A stretch of 64,000 nucleotides of DNA, from assembly GCA_019321725.1 (NCBI GenBank), contig CM033108.1:19605799-19669798 (forward strand), in the 5' to 3' direction. The DNA comes from Paulownia fortunei (taxonomy: Eukaryota; Streptophyta; Magnoliopsida; Lamiales; Paulowniaceae). Below the pieces are notes generated by a model. That model saw only the letters and a list, made by a program, of their open reading frames with translations. It was not told the DNA's origin and did not search any database. This document shows, one piece after another, positions 25,490 through 37,922 of the stretch. The translations under genes were made by a program, and so were the position numbers. Position 1 is the stretch's first letter; every line of letters starts with the position of its first letter.

Positions 25490-26137
25490 GCATAAAAACG
25501 TGAAGACATCATGGTGTGGCGCATAAAATCTAGTTCATGTCAACTTCTCAATATAACTATGCCTTAGCTCGGCGTCGAAAGCAACGAGCATCCTACGACG
25601 GTTAGGATCACCAACTTAGAGCAAGTAATGTAAAACATGTCCAAGGGAAGGTATCATCTTAAGCTTCTCAATATACATCTCCACCATCATGACAGTGGTG
25701 ACTATAATATTATTAGCTTGTGTGACGAGTGCATCGCTGGCAAAACTGCAAGGTCAGATTTCTTATTCTTCTTATTGGAAGACTGAGAAACTGAAGTATT
25801 AAGGTTATGAGGTTCAGAGGCATAACCACTATCAAGCTGTGATGAGTATTCACTACCCTTATTATCATCTCCTAGTTCATAGCTACAACTATTACCACTC
25901 CCCAAAAAAGCATCATCACATTCATGCCACTGAGAAAGCAATAGGGATCGTTGCATGGATGCCATTGATATCGTTTCTGTGGCGGGTGATTGGTGCTTTT
26001 ATGGTAGTTAACTTTTTTACATTGCCTCTTAAAGATGCGTATTGTGAATTATCCTATAATAAACCAAGTAGCATTACAATTTAGTGGCTGGTCATATATA
26101 AGATAAACAGTATGTGACATGATAATAGAACACTGCT
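25490..26137 (-). pseudogene. Myb/SANT-like protein, C-terminal part (degenerate), tentative
   Basis: An 87-codon minus-strand frame (25965-25702) begins MASMQRSLLLSQWHECDD and continues Ser/Asn-rich, ending with a basic NKKNKKS stretch. This looks like the variable linker of plant Myb/SANT-like proteins, including PIF/Harbinger-associated ones. In a shifted frame, 25690-25540 reads MYIEKLKMIPSLGHVL then GDPNRRRMLVAFDAELR, resembling the conserved C-terminal helix block of that family. The region to its right is an LTR of family L, and a possible N-terminal part lies beyond it at 46440-48420. Function, if ever a host gene, would be DNA binding. The assignment is by pattern only. Confidence 0.4.
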
Positions 26138-28297
26138 TGTTAGAATAGTGTCTGGCGAGCCAATTAGCAATTAACTTTTATACTATTGAAAAAATAATTT
26201 TATTCATAATGTTTAAATAAATAAAAGGTATTTCTTTATTTTTAATTATTTTTATTAATTAGATAAAGTCCCTAAATTATTTTTAGTTGTAGAGCATGGT
26301 CACACATATAATGGTGATCATGGAATATGCCTCTGTGGATTTGATCTTAAACCTGTTCCGAGTCAGGGGCTCATTGAGATGGAACATCGATAAGCCCGAT
26401 AGACTTGCACACACGATGCATACTCAAAAGGAGAATGTCTCATTCCATAGACATTGACGTAGGGACGCTAGTACATGTGTATGGGTGCTTGTTAGGGAAT
26501 GAGTATATTGAACGACTCACTGGGAAATTCTCAATTGGAAAATATTGTTTATCGAATGAGAATTTCATAGTTACGATAGTGCACCATGCTGGCTTTGTGT
26601 ACTACATCATACACTTTGATATATTTTCTGATTGCATAACAATCATAAGGGGCTTATATTGGGCATATAATCTTCATGTATGGAGGTCAATGAGTAGCCA
26701 ATAAAGGATTTGTTACTTATCTGGTAGAATAAGATAATCTCTTATGTTTTCGTAGTCCTTGATCCCAAAACTTGGCCAAGGCAGGATGAATACTAAACGT
26801 AGGGTTTTCTAGTGATTTATCAAAGGATCAATGTAATTTGAAATAAAATCATAGTTATTAAGTTAAAATAGGATTTTGACTAATAATTCATGCCCTGCAC
26901 TTAATCGGGAGATTAGTTGACGGAGGGACCGTATTTGCATGGTACTTATAATAAAAAAGATTTACTTGCTATTCACCTAAGACTAGGTAGTCGAGATGCA
27001 GTACTAGGTGCTTCCCTTGATCTGTGAGGTTCTTGAAATTAAGAGCGTTAATTCCAAGCAGATTAATTAATTGAATTAATTAATCGAAATATTAAATTTA
27101 TTGATAAGTTGCAAAGGCCACAAGCTCACTGCTAGCTTAGTTGTAAATTGAATGGGTCACACATAAATCAAGATAAGCTACTTCTATATCTATTTTTGTA
27201 ATCTAAAATGTTAGATTAAGTTCATTAATATAGATTAATCAACTTGAGTTAGAATTAATTTAAACAATTAAATTAATTCATTTAAATAAATAATATGATT
27301 ATTTATTTGAATCTAATAATGATTAGGGGCTCTTGAAAGTGAATTAATTAATTGATGAAAATAAATTATATTAGCTTGCCCTCAAATTAATTCTAGGAGT
27401 TAAATTCATTTAATCAATTAAAATAATAGAGTTATTTTAATTGGGCCTAATATGATTAGGTGACCTATGATGGAACTATTGTTTTAAAAATCAAACCGGA
27501 CTAACCGGTTCAACCAGTTCAACTAAGAACTGAAGGTTAGTCCAGTCCGGTTAAAAATATAAAATCAAAAATCCAGTTTGATCGGTCAAATCCATTCAAA
27601 ACTAGTTTGACCGATTTTTAATTTTTTAAAAAATATAAATTTAATATTTTGTTATATATATGTGGTTATTTAGATTTTGTATTTTGTTAGATATTTTGTT
27701 AGGTAGTTATTTATCTTTTTTTTTATTTAAAATATATTACATAACAACTAGTCTATTATATTATTATTTTACATAATAAAAAAATATAATCAATTTTTAT
27801 TAGACCGATCCAATTGTCGGTTGAATCGGTTAATTGAACCGCTAATCGTTAGCAAAATCGATTTGGTCAATGGTCCGATTATGAAAATATTGGATAGAAC
27901 CAACTAATTAATTGATTGGATCAATTAATTGTATTGGGTTTTTTAATTAATTGATGGAGATCAATTAATTAAACTTTAATAAATTAAATAGAGTCCAAGT
28001 CTATGAGTTGAGAGGCCCATTAGGATTTTTTTATTGTTAGAATTAAAGAGTCCTAATAAAGATTAAAATTATTTATCTTGAATTGGAGAAATAAGAGATA
28101 AGGAAGGAGAAGGTTTCTAATTGGATTATGAGACTAAATAGGATAAGAGTTGCAAACCTAATAGGATTAAGTTAAGACTACATTGTGTATATAAATACAC
28201 AATGTAGAGGCCAAAAACTATAAGCAAGAGAGCAAGAATTTTCGGCCCCCTCCCCTCTTCTCCTTCTCGTTTTTTGTGTTCAATTTTCTTACTTCAA
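26138..28297 (+). repeat. LTR of family L, left part (split by the pararetrovirus)
   Basis: It begins TGTTAGAA and follows the LTR at 2354-4533 block by block. It has the same 'ggtgatcatggaatatgcct' phrase (26311-26330 versus 2536-2555), a 'ggccaaggcaggatgaata' phrase (26773-26791) and the AATT-rich block (27060-27420). No copia coding sequence adjoins it, so it is best read as a solo LTR. It stops at the viral junction and resumes at 46013. It contains a MITE at 27475-27893 that the other copy lacks. Confidence 0.75.
27475..27893. mobile_element. MITE-like element inside the LTR (about 420 bp)
   Basis: This insert is absent from the homologous LTR at 2354-4533. Its two ends are imperfect inverted repeats: the left end reads ATTGTTTTAAAAATCAAACC and the right end, reverse-complemented, reads AATATTTTCATAATCGGACC. 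Subterminal parts contain several ACCGGTT words in both orientations. A short TGGA flanks both sides. The superfamily is uncertain. Confidence 0.5.
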
Positions 28298-28873
28298 GAC
28301 AGGTAACGTGACATCAGCATGAAGTCAACAACTCAACATAAGCATACCGTCTGCATAACGATAGTAAACCAGTAATAGAGATGACATACGCAATGACATC
28401 ATCAAAGACAGCTGGATAAAAGTGACCTCATCCACGACGTAAGCCCTAACATAGCTGGCAATAAATAACGGAAGCCATGACATCAGCAAAGACAGGTGTC
28501 CCAACAAAGGTCAACATCTCTGTTGAAAGTTTAGAATCTCTTTAAATAAAGCTTATCTTATAATAAGTGGTCCCTAACCACACATCTGTGAAGTTAAAAA
28601 GATAGAGTGTAGTACTATTATTGATTGTACTAATGTCAGAGACATATATCCAGAGAATCTGTGTAAATGGGTGGTTGAGATAATGCCACGCATCCTCATC
28701 ATGAGCGTCAGCCTATTAGATTAGCTTGAAGTCCGGAGTTCACGTCCATGACTCTTGCCTGTAAATAGGCCAGTCAATCCCTTGTACATTTGAAGCATGA
28801 GCAATAAACTATACTCTTCACATATTCTCCTTCTCTCCATAATGATCTCCCCAAAACACCCAAAAGACCCTTT
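28298..28873 (+). promoter_or_regulatory. Pararetrovirus intergenic region, copy 1 left
   Basis: It matches three other intergenic copies in the block (39597-40157, and on the minus strand 40685-40158 and 46012-45434). It holds a decayed TATA box (CTGTAAATA at 28759-28767; CTATAAATA in the sister at 40041-40049). An AATAAA lies 36 bases after the TATA box (28803-28808), the arrangement of a short terminal repeat in caulimovirid RNA with the polyadenylation signal near the cap site. Upstream, TGACG-type motifs are present but mutated. The left boundary is the join with LTR family L. Confidence 0.75.
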
Positions 28874-28886
28874 TGGTATCAGAGCC
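28874..28886 (+). other. Viral tRNA-Met primer binding site, copy 1
   Basis: TGGTATCAGAGCC is the exact initiator tRNA-Met complement that caulimovirids use to prime minus-strand DNA synthesis. It lies about 65 bases after the AATAAA. Confidence 0.9.
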
Positions 28887-28889
28887 TAA

Positions 28890-29485
28890 AAAGGTTCTGT
28901 GCTAAAAAAAGTAGAGAAATACCCCTACGATACAATTGCAAATCTTAATTAATAAGACAATTCAAGAACTTAAGAAAGAATAGGTACCCTTAAAAGATTA
29001 GAATATTTAGACCTCACTATTAAAGAAGGAAATAAAAAACATAAAACCACTGTAGAAGGACACACTTTAGGGTGTAACTTTAGTGGAAACTTTTCACACC
29101 TACTTCACGGAGAAAACAAAGAGTATAACACTCTAATAGATTTGATAATAAACTTTAGAATAGAAGTAAAAGACAGTTTGATATTTTGGAAAACAATTTT
29201 AAAATAATTTTTGATAACCAGAACATAAAACAAAAATTTCTGAAAGAATTTTTAAACAAAATCGATTATATAAAAGACTCAAACTCAATTTTGGAAAAGA
29301 AAATCTTTTCTCTTGAAGAAAAAATTATTAAGAATAGCCTAAAGGTATTAGAAGAAACCCTTAAAGAAAGTATTATCTTTGAATCAAAATAGATTAAGAA
29401 AAGATATCTTGAACTTGAACAAATACAACAAGATATAAAAATAGAACTATTTCAAATAAAAAAGATCGTTAGCGGAGAAATTTAA
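28890..29485 (+). pseudogene. Pararetrovirus upstream small ORFs, copy 1 (ORF A end, ORF B)
   Basis: Relative to copy 2, about 570 bases of leader and ORF A are missing near 28925, leaving only the last codons of ORF A up to a TAG near 28982. ORF B follows, ending in TAA at 29483-29485, which overlaps the ATG of the polyprotein (TAATG). The open part 29186-29392 is Lys/Glu/Leu-rich with heptad-like spacing (a coiled coil), as in the virion-associated ORF2 proteins of badnaviruses. That comparison is structural, not a sequence match. Several stops break it, including one at 29390-29392. The coiled-coil section is absent from copy 2. Confidence 0.6.
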
Positions 29486-30560
29486 TGAGTATTGAACAAT
29501 CAAAAATTTATCAAGAAACAAGAAGCAACTAATATTTGTTCACCAACTTTTGGAATCACTTGAATTAACGGACTTGCAAAACCAGATCAAATTGCAACAA
29601 CTCAAAATAATTTGCAAATCATTTTGTTACTAAAAATTCATGAAATACGTGAACAATTAGAATGAAGAATTGATAGAAGCTTTGGAAAAGAAACTAAAAA
29701 TATTTAAGTAACAAAAGAAGATATTGACAACCTTGCAACGCTAATTGGAAACTTAGATCTAAATAAAGGAAAAGATACCTTAAAGGTAACCTCTGTTAAG
29801 TGGAAGTATTTTTTAATGGATAAAGGAAAATAGATTATTAGCTCAAGCTCAACAAAAGGTTTAAATAAATCCTTAAAATTTTGGGGAAATAATACGAATA
29901 TTGTTGAAAAACTAGAAGATGTTATGAATATCGATGAACAATTTGAGCTTTTCAGAACTAAAGGTTTAAAAAACATAAAGGGAGAACTTCTTTATGGAAA
30001 ATTAGTCCCTAGAACAATGAAAAAATATACAAACATATTTGTGAAAGAAAATAAAGTTGTACTGATGAGGGACAACAAATATCCTTTAGTTTAATTGAAA
30101 AAAGTTCAAAAACACAAATAATTCAAAAGGGAATACAATATGTGCATCTAGGAATAGTCAAGATAGTTATCAAAGGATTACATAGAGCCAACCTTGGAAC
30201 AAAAACCCTAGTAGTCCTATATGATGAAAGACATACAGATTTAGGACAAGGAATTCTAAGAACCTTTAAAATAGACATGAACACAAGTAATGGGGCTATA
30301 ATATATTTTTGCCCAGATTACTTAATAGATCCCAAAGAATTTGTAAAACATATTAAAATTGGGATAAAAACAAAAGGCTATAAATTGCAACCTGGAACAT
30401 ATAATTTAATGATAAGAACGGGGTTTATAGGGAAACTTTGATCAACAAGTAGGACTAGCTTTCAAATAAATTCTGAAATAATAGGAAACATGCTTACCAG
30501 TAAAAGTGTAAAAGCAATACCAGGAATAAAATATCATCCTGAACAAAATGTTGGCTTAGA
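29485..30560 (+). pseudogene. Pararetrovirus polyprotein start and movement protein, copy 1
   Basis: The frame starts at the ATG overlapping the ORF B stop and is interrupted early by frameshifts and stops. The segment 30142-30441 is an open 99-codon piece with the hallmarks of the caulimovirid/30K movement protein core: a VIKGLHRANLGT strand, an LVVLYDERHTDLGQG strand and an IIYFCPDYLIDP strand. Such proteins move the virus through plasmodesmata. Copy 2 has the same segment at 43795-43571 with 7 differences in the first 74 residues. The N-terminal 200 or so codons before the movement domain have no recognised function. Dead copy. Confidence 0.8.
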
Positions 30561-32145
30561 ATAGATGATAGAATCTTTTCTAAGTAAACAAATTTATGCC
30601 ACGGCTAGAAATTCAGTATATGAAAATTCAAATGGAAGCCTGTCAATAAGATTTCATAATTATGTCTATTTAGGAAACCCAAGTGAAACCTCTAGCTCTA
30701 TAGATGAAACTGAAGAAATAGGTGATAGAATAAATGAGTTAATAGAAATGCTAGAATATATGACTAATCCAGAATATGATTTAGTTCAGAGAAAATGAGA
30801 AATAAGAAATCAACTCAGAAAGATTGGTCAAAAAATTAAAGAAAAGAATCCTCGAATATCTAATGGAGAAGTAAATATTCAAATTAGAAAAGGATATAGA
30901 GTTAAAACCAATATTATAAACGACTGTGAACAAGGAGTAAAACTAATAAAAGAAATGTACACAGAAGTAGGAAAAACCTTTATACTTGAAAACGAAAAAA
31001 CTCCAGAATCCCCAAAAGATTTAGAAGAACAAAGAGTCACATTTGAAGTCTTAATAAAAGAAATTAAAGATATAGATAGTGAAAATATTGAAGATAAAAT
31101 ATATAATGAGTTTGAGACACTTGTTAATGAATATCAACTTGACTTCGAATAAGCATTTTCTTATATGAAAAAAAAATATAAGGTAGACCATGAAAATTAT
31201 AAAAACTACTTAGAAATAGAAATTTACAAGGATCTGCCTAATGAAATAAAAATGAATAATCAAAGCCCAACTCTACCACCTACAGAAAATAGACCAATGG
31301 AAACAGACCAAGCTGGACCATCAGTCGGATCATATACTTCCTATGACCCTGGTCTGAGACCACCAAAAAAAGAAAGAATTGAGTTTCAAAGAACTTAAAC
31401 TCAACCTAAAGACTATGATCTTGGATGACCTCCTAGAAACCCAACCAGGTTACGAGATGAAGACCTAACAGGTTGGAATTAAGTAAGAGGAAGAGGTAAA
31501 AGGTATACCCCAGATAGTGTGATATTACCACAAGCTTATAAGGATGGTATAGTCTTAACCCTTACAAATTTACATCCCCAACAATGGCTAGAAGCCATAG
31601 ATAGATAGGAATTAGATACAGTAAGAGCATGGGTAAACATAGGACCTCTTTCAGGAGTCGACGTGTTTGTATACCTGGAGATACTGTTAGGAGATATAGC
31701 TCTAAGTGTCTATAACATTGTAAAACAAAAAGATCAAGATAGGATAAAAGAAAGAAAAGCTATAGGAAACAATCCTTATAATTTTACAACTCTTATAAGA
31801 GAAATCCTTTTAGGATTTGAACCATCAAAAAATAATTATAACCTTCTAGATACAGCTAGAAGAGCATTAGAACAAACAACTATAAAAGAATGGGAAAATA
31901 TTATAGAATTTAGTAATGACTATATGAACTTGGCAGCTAAAGCAAGAGTCTTTTTTGATGTAGAAATAGCCAACAGATACCTAATGAGACTACCAGGAGC
32001 ATTAGGAAAAGACATAGAACAAACATGGATAACAAATAATTATCCAAAAAGTCTAGGAGTAGGAGCAAGAATATGCTTCACTTTTGATAGATTCAAAGAT
32101 AATTGTTCAGAAATAATAACAAAAAAGAAATAAAAAGACAGTTTT
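30561..32145 (+). pseudogene. Pararetrovirus coat-protein region, N-terminal and central part, copy 1
   Basis: The sequence is hydrophilic and Glu/Lys-rich at first (30565-31400), then a Pro-rich linker and a basic stretch. A structured 156-codon open piece follows (31663-32133) that corresponds in position to the caulimovirid coat-protein core. Stops occur at 30796, 31150 and 31396. Copy 2 keeps the first part as a single 331-codon open frame (43299-42304), showing that several stops here are private to copy 1. The reading frame is interrupted at 32146 by a solo LTR and resumes at 35161. The coat-protein assignment comes from position between movement protein and zinc knuckle. Confidence 0.65.
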
Positions 32146-35100
32146 TGTGATACTCGAACCTTTCACTACTCACCTGGCCAAATATGATTTATGCATTATA
32201 TGCTAATTTTATATGCTACTTGCATTTATATTGACATTGCATATTTTATTTCTTTTATACGATATTCTTAAATATTGAACTTAATTCTAAAGCTCTCGCA
32301 CGGTATTAGTTATTGAATTTCCTAACCTAGGTGGTTGATTTTTATTGAGATAAGAAGAAATTTAGGTATCAATATAGTAAATAGTGCTAGGTTACACGTG
32401 GTAACCTTAGGAGTTCAAAAGGTGTCACCGAAAAATTTATAGAAAGTGAGTCGGTTCAATCATGAATTTTGATATTATATGTATATTTAAATCATATACT
32501 TGGGACAAAAATAGACAAACAATACTATAATTTAAATGTTATATAACTAGGTTCATAGGTTTGTAACACTATCGGTGCACAAACTTATCAATCGGGCAAG
32601 AACTAATGATTTTTTGGGTAAAGAACCTAATGAACGAACATAGGAATTAACTATAGGAATGAATGGTGAATAAGATAGGTTGTAACCAAATAAGAATATG
32701 TGAGACACACAAAATTAGGGCTGCAAGATAAGGGAGAAAATGAGATTATGACATTACATGCCACCTCATGTTTAGACTTATCAAGCTAGCACCTCAACCT
32801 ATTCTTCACTCTTAAGCTAACAGCTATGACTTGACCCTTCTTCTGTACCATTTCAGCTTCTAAATACATATAAAAATCTCTCTAAATAGGTTCTAAGTGA
32901 TTCCTACCAAAAAAGGAGGCAAAATAAGCAAAAGAAAGGAGAAATAACCAAGTTCAAGTAGAAACCTGTGTAAGGTGAGCTTAACCTACGAGTTTGGCAT
33001 GACTTTCAGATTTATTTTGAGATTTATTGGCTTATTAAGCTTTGAATATTATTTATAAATGTGTTATTATGTTATTAGATAGTCTTTGGTGCACAAAGAA
33101 ATGGTTTTTGGTTGCAAATACTTGATAGAAAACACTTGTGCTAGAAACTGTCACCTTATTATATTCTTGTGTTTTAGATTTCAAAAGTGTATGGTATGTT
33201 GAATAAAACCTGTAATTATCATAATATACATGTTATATATGGTTTAAGAGTATTTGAATAAATTTTTATTGGTTAGAAATTGAAATGAGCATGATATTGA
33301 AGAGATGCTCAAAACTATCACCACCAAATTTCAGATTCTGTCCTATGTGAAGGGGACTAGTTTTACAATATTAAATCCATTAGGTTTGGAAAGGATATGA
33401 CCCGGTTGTCTCTTTTTATATGTTGTATAAGTGTGATGAAAATTTGGTAGTGATTGTATATACTTAAGGGTGCCAAAACTATTAATGTCATGAAGTGCGT
33501 AAAACTATCACGGTAGGAAAAATCTGTTTCAGTATGCTGTGAAGGGAGCTGAACTTGGGAAGCTATATCCATGAGTTTTAGCCATTATATGAAATATTTA
33601 CATTGTTTTTAATGTTATCTAAGTGTGATAAAAAATTTGGAGTGAATGAATATGTCTAAGGGTGTCAAAATTATCATGCAAATTAATGTGGCAGCAAGAA
33701 AATGTGAAGTTGTGAATCTGTCCCATTTGATTTATTAACATGTTCCAATATAGATGTGGTGCATTTGATCCCTAACATTTAGGAAAATATTATAAGAGTT
33801 ATAATACATCAATTAAGTGAGGTTAGTATACAGTTAAGATATGGAACAAAGGTACATAGAAGCTTGTTTTCGATTATAGTTTTTAAGTGGTAAAGTTGTT
33901 TAGTTAAATTGAGATTCAAGATCTTTATACTACATTAGGTATAATGAATTTGTTAATTGAGGATGGTGATTGATATCTTATATTTTTACAAATTGTTTCA
34001 CATCTAGGGCTGGGGAGTAATACTTAAGAAACCTAAAAGTAACACACAACCGATCAAAAGTAAGTGAAAATTTATTTGCAACTACAATGCATGAACATAG
34101 TATCTCGTGCATTAGCTATATTAAACGTGATCCTTGTGTATTGATGTGTGTATTGTAAGTGTTATACATACCTTATAGTACATATGTTGCTTGGATGATT
34201 GGACACAGGATCTATTGTGTCATCGGACATGCCATTCATCAGCATTTACATGTCTATGCATAACACGTGCTCACAGTTGAGGTTTTTAGCACGCATGATA
34301 TTATTTTCAAAAAGAAAATATTTTGGTTGGCCACTACTAGTGTACCGAGGCCTGTGTGGCTTATTTATATGATATTTGGGACACTGCGAGTATTACTTCT
34401 CAGAGGATCATAGGGGTTGACAGGGGGTGTACCTCTGGTGGTCACGGGAGGGTGAACCACCCCGCTGGTGGGAAGACTTCTGGAGGGTCACAGTGGAAAA
34501 TAGGGGGTGGACCTTTGGTGATCATAGGAGATAGCCCCCAAACTATGTCAATCTGTTTATGGCCATGTAATTATTGATATTATTAAGAGCTCTATCCGGT
34601 ACGTAGTAAGTGGGCCAAGGCCCAGTGATGGAAAATAATTTTGAATGAACTATTTTATGCATAAGTTGCATCTTGTCATGATCTCATAGAAATGCATTGC
34701 ATTTATGTTGGATTATCCCTTCAGCATGCATAATTTTCATTTACTAAGCATTAGCTTACATAGTTCATGCATTGTAGGTGAGTTTGATTATACTTGAAGC
34801 CATGGACTTACTGGGCAAGCGGCTGGAGCTCTTACAGGTTCTGAGGATCAGTGTACATGGATGACGACCTATTGGGCTAGTTGTTAGCTTATTTGATTTG
34901 GGCTGTTGGGAGTGTATTAAATTTTGAAACTTGTACTGTATGTTACTTTTAAAACTTTTATGTACATGACTATGTAAATATTATGGTTGTTATGGGTCCT
35001 CTACAGGTATATATAAATTAGTTTATGAGTAGGAAAATAGTTTGTTATTTATTAAGTTATTACAGGGAAAAAAAAAATTATGCTTGCACGCAGGTTCTAT

Positions 35101-35155
35101 TATGTCAAAATTATTATATATATATATATATATATATATAGTAGGGAGTGTTACA
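32146..35155 (+). mobile_element. Gypsy-type solo LTR (3010 bp) in the viral coat region
   Basis: Termini are TGTGATACTC on the left and GAGTGTTACA on the right, imperfect inverted repeats with TG...CA ends. It is flanked by a perfect 5-bp direct repeat GTTTT (32141-32145 and 35156-35160). Removing it makes the flanking viral sequence contiguous. There is no internal coding domain, so it is a solo LTR from recombination between two LTRs. The length suits Tekay/Del-type chromoviruses, which is an inference. A TA-repeat lies at 35115-35140. The orientation is a guess from the TG-first reading, which both strands satisfy. Confidence 0.85.
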
Positions 35156-35160
35156 GTTTT

Positions 35161-35865
35161 GCCATTTGTAAAAACATTATCACACTACAATGGTATGATA
35201 AAACACCTAAAAAGAAAAAGATTATTAGAAAATCTTTTAAGAAGAAACCTCAAAAAGGAAGACATGTTAAGAAACCAAATCAACAAAGAAAATGTCACTG
35301 CTATATATGTGGAGATCCTAACCACTTAGCGAATAAATGTAATAAAAGAATGAACAACCCATATGGAGCTAACATGGTTCAAGGATTAGAAATAGACGTT
35401 GTAAGCATAGATACTTATGATGAAAACTTAAATTCTATAGAAGAAATTGAAGAAAGATTTGATGAATTTGATAATATTGAAATCAGTCAACTACAAAATA
35501 TGATAGACAATCTAAATATGTCTAGCATAACTAATTATATGAATAAAGAAGAACATGAACATGAATGGATACAAAAAAAATGGAATTTTTACTAAAAAAT
35601 GTGATTACTGTTTCTTATATCCTGATATAAAACATAGATCAAGATGTTTTACTTGTCAAAAAGAAATTTGTAGTTTTTGTCTTGAAAAACATTTTGGAAT
35701 AAAAATGAAGCATGCTAATGCTATCAAACCAGGAGATGATTATGAAACAAGACTTCTAAAAATAGAATTAGAAGTAGAAAAACTTAAGAATAGACTCTTA
35801 ATATTAGAAACAAAACCCTTCTTCAGAGAAGAGAAAAGAAAAAATAGAACTAGAAGGAAATAAAG
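35161..35865 (+). pseudogene. Pararetrovirus coat-protein C-terminal zinc region, copy 1
   Basis: Two cysteine motifs are visible. The first, at about 35290-35340, is C-x-C-x2-C-x4-H-x4-C preceded by a Lys-rich stretch: the RNA-binding zinc knuckle common to caulimovirid coat proteins. The second, at about 35597-35685, is C-x2-C-x11-C-x2-C-x4-C-x2-C, the extra cysteine cluster described for badnaviruses. Between them is an acidic linker (35395-35550). The two motifs lie in different frames (break near 35580), so a frameshift has occurred. Copy 2 lacks this entire region. Confidence 0.8.
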
Positions 35866-35924
35866 AAGAAATCTATAAACAAGAAAGTTATGAATGGCTA
35901 GAAACATAACGTTTAAGTACTAAA

Positions 35925-36389
35925 GTGCCTTTTAACAGCCTCTTAAACATTAAATGTTGGATTAAATTTAAAAATGGAAAAACTTTAGAAACTTATGCTA
36001 TTCTAGATAGTGGAAGTACTAAGAGTTGCATACATAAGTCCCTAGTACCATTTGAAGTATTAGAACCAACAAAAATGAAAACCATAGCAACTTTAGCCGA
36101 TGGCAGTTTCACCCAATATCATCACTGTGTAGAAAATAGTACTATAGAATTTGAAACCAGTAGTGGTGAAAAAAGTAATAAGTATAATCTTCCCCAAACA
36201 TGGGTAACAAAGAAAGGAAAACCTGAATTCATTTTAGGATTAAATTTTATAATAGCTGATAGTGGAACTATGACTGTTGGAAAAAACTTTATCCAAATTA
36301 ATAAAAAAGTCTCTCTCCTAAAAACAGATAAATCAGAGTTTACGCTATGTAAGCGTGGTGGAATACCCCCCTTTAACAAACCACCTTAA
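35925..36389 (+). pseudogene. Pararetrovirus aspartic protease, copy 1
   Basis: A 154-codon open stretch with the retroviral-type aspartic protease active site AILDSGSTKSCI (about 35997-36032), followed by a flap-like region and a later FILGLNFI strand. The family cuts the viral polyprotein into movement protein, coat and polymerase. It is preceded by a stop-containing linker (35866-35924) and followed by a stop at 36387. Confidence 0.85.
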
Positions 36390-36473
36390 AATCTTTTAAA
36401 TCTTGAAGAAAAAGAAGAAAGTTTTTCAGAAATAGAAGAATATGATATATTTGAACAATATATCAAATAATAG

Positions 36474-37442
36474 GTGTTCAACACAGAACCACAGGCATAT
36501 AATAAAACAAAATTAGAAAAACTAATCCATCTTGCAGAAAAAACCCAAATTATAGGAGAAAATCCTATAAAATATTGGGAAAAAAATAAAATTGTCTGTA
36601 AACTAGAAATAATAAACCCTGAGTTAGAAATAATTGGAAAAGATATAGTATACAGCCTTCAGGATGAAAAAGAATTTGAAGAGCAAATAACAGAATTAAA
36701 ATAACAAAAATTCATAAGAAATAGTTGTAGCCCTCATAAAAGCCCAACCTTTATGGTAAGGAATCATTCTGAAGAAAAATGAGGAAAAGCCAGAATGGTG
36801 ATAACCTATAAAAGACTAAATAATAACACTAGAAAAATGGAATATAGCTTTCCAAACAAAGATTTCTTAATAGATAAAATACAAAATAAAAAGATCTTTA
36901 GTAAATTTGATTGCAAGTCAGGATACTGGCAAATAAAAATGGCCGAAGAATCTATACCATGGACTGCTTTTACAGACCCACAAAGAGGGCATTATGAATG
37001 GTTAGTAATGCCATTTGGCCTAAAAAATGCACCTGCTATGTTTCAGAAAAAGATGGATAACATATTTGGAGATTTAGAATATTATTTTGTCTATATAGAT
37101 GATATTTTAGTCTTTAGTAATAACAAAGATGAACATTTCTATCATCTTGAAACCATTTTTAAACGTTTTATTGATCATGGAATTATTATATCTAAAATGA
37201 AAATGGAATTGTTTAAAGAACACATTGAATTTTTTGGACATTCAATAAGAAAAGGAATAATAAAATTACAACCTCATGTTGTAAAAAAGATTCTTGAGTT
37301 TCCAAAAAGAATGGAAGAAACTAAAGCACTTCAACAATTTCTAGGACTTTTAAATTATGCCCGGATATATATAAAAGATCTTGGAAGACTTGTAGGTCCC
37401 CCTATATCAAAAAACAAGAAAAGGAGGACAAAAATATTTTAA
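36474..37442 (+). pseudogene. Pararetrovirus reverse transcriptase, copy 1
   Basis: The best-preserved enzyme segment is 36795-37442. It has the VITYKRLNN start, a KFDCKSGYWQIKM block with the first catalytic Asp, the MPFGLKNAPAMFQKKMD block and the active-site YVYIDDILVFS, with both Asp present. FLGLLNYARIYI in the connection region follows. An upstream linker piece is open at 36474-36704. Stops separate the two pieces and end the RT at 37440. Caulimovirid RT copies the terminally redundant RNA into DNA in the cytoplasm. Copy 2 has lost it completely. Confidence 0.9.
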
Positions 37443-37922
37443 TAATAAAGATGTTAAGCTTGTTAGAAAACTAAAGAACATGTTAAAAAAAATTCTGATT
37501 TAAAATTACCACTAGAATCTGAATATAAAATTATTATTACAGATGCTAGTAACGATGGATGGGGAGCAGTATTAATGGTAAAACCAAAAAAATACTCTCC
37601 TAAAAGAGAAGAAAGAATTTTGAGATTTGCTAGTGGAATTTTCAAAAACAAAACAATGCCTTCTATTGAATGTGAAACTGAAGAATAATTGGTGCCTTAA
37701 AGAATTTTAAACTTTACCTAAGAAAACCGTTTACAATCAAAATAGATTGTAAAGCTATAGTAAGGCTTTACTAATATAACAATGAAAGAAAAACCAGTGC
37801 CCATAGATGGTTAAGATTTATCGAAGCTATACAAGGAAGTGGATATGAAATAACCTTTGAACACATCGAGGGAGAAAAGAATATTATTGCTGATTTTCTC
37901 TTATGACAAGTTAATACCTTGA
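37443..37922 (+). pseudogene. Pararetrovirus RNase H, copy 1
   Basis: In broken frames the segment shows a TDASNDGWGAVL motif (first catalytic Asp, about 37540-37575) and a PSIECETEE segment (catalytic Glu, 37663-37687). A degraded DCKA-like block and a final ADFL box (about 37890) follow. The polyprotein ends near 37920, next to the ATG of the following ORF at 37929. RNase H removes the RNA template during replication. Confidence 0.8.

Noticed and set aside
26405..26704. 99-codon plus-strand frame in the LTR
   Set aside because: LTR sequence; the homologous LTR at 2354-4533 does not keep the frame.
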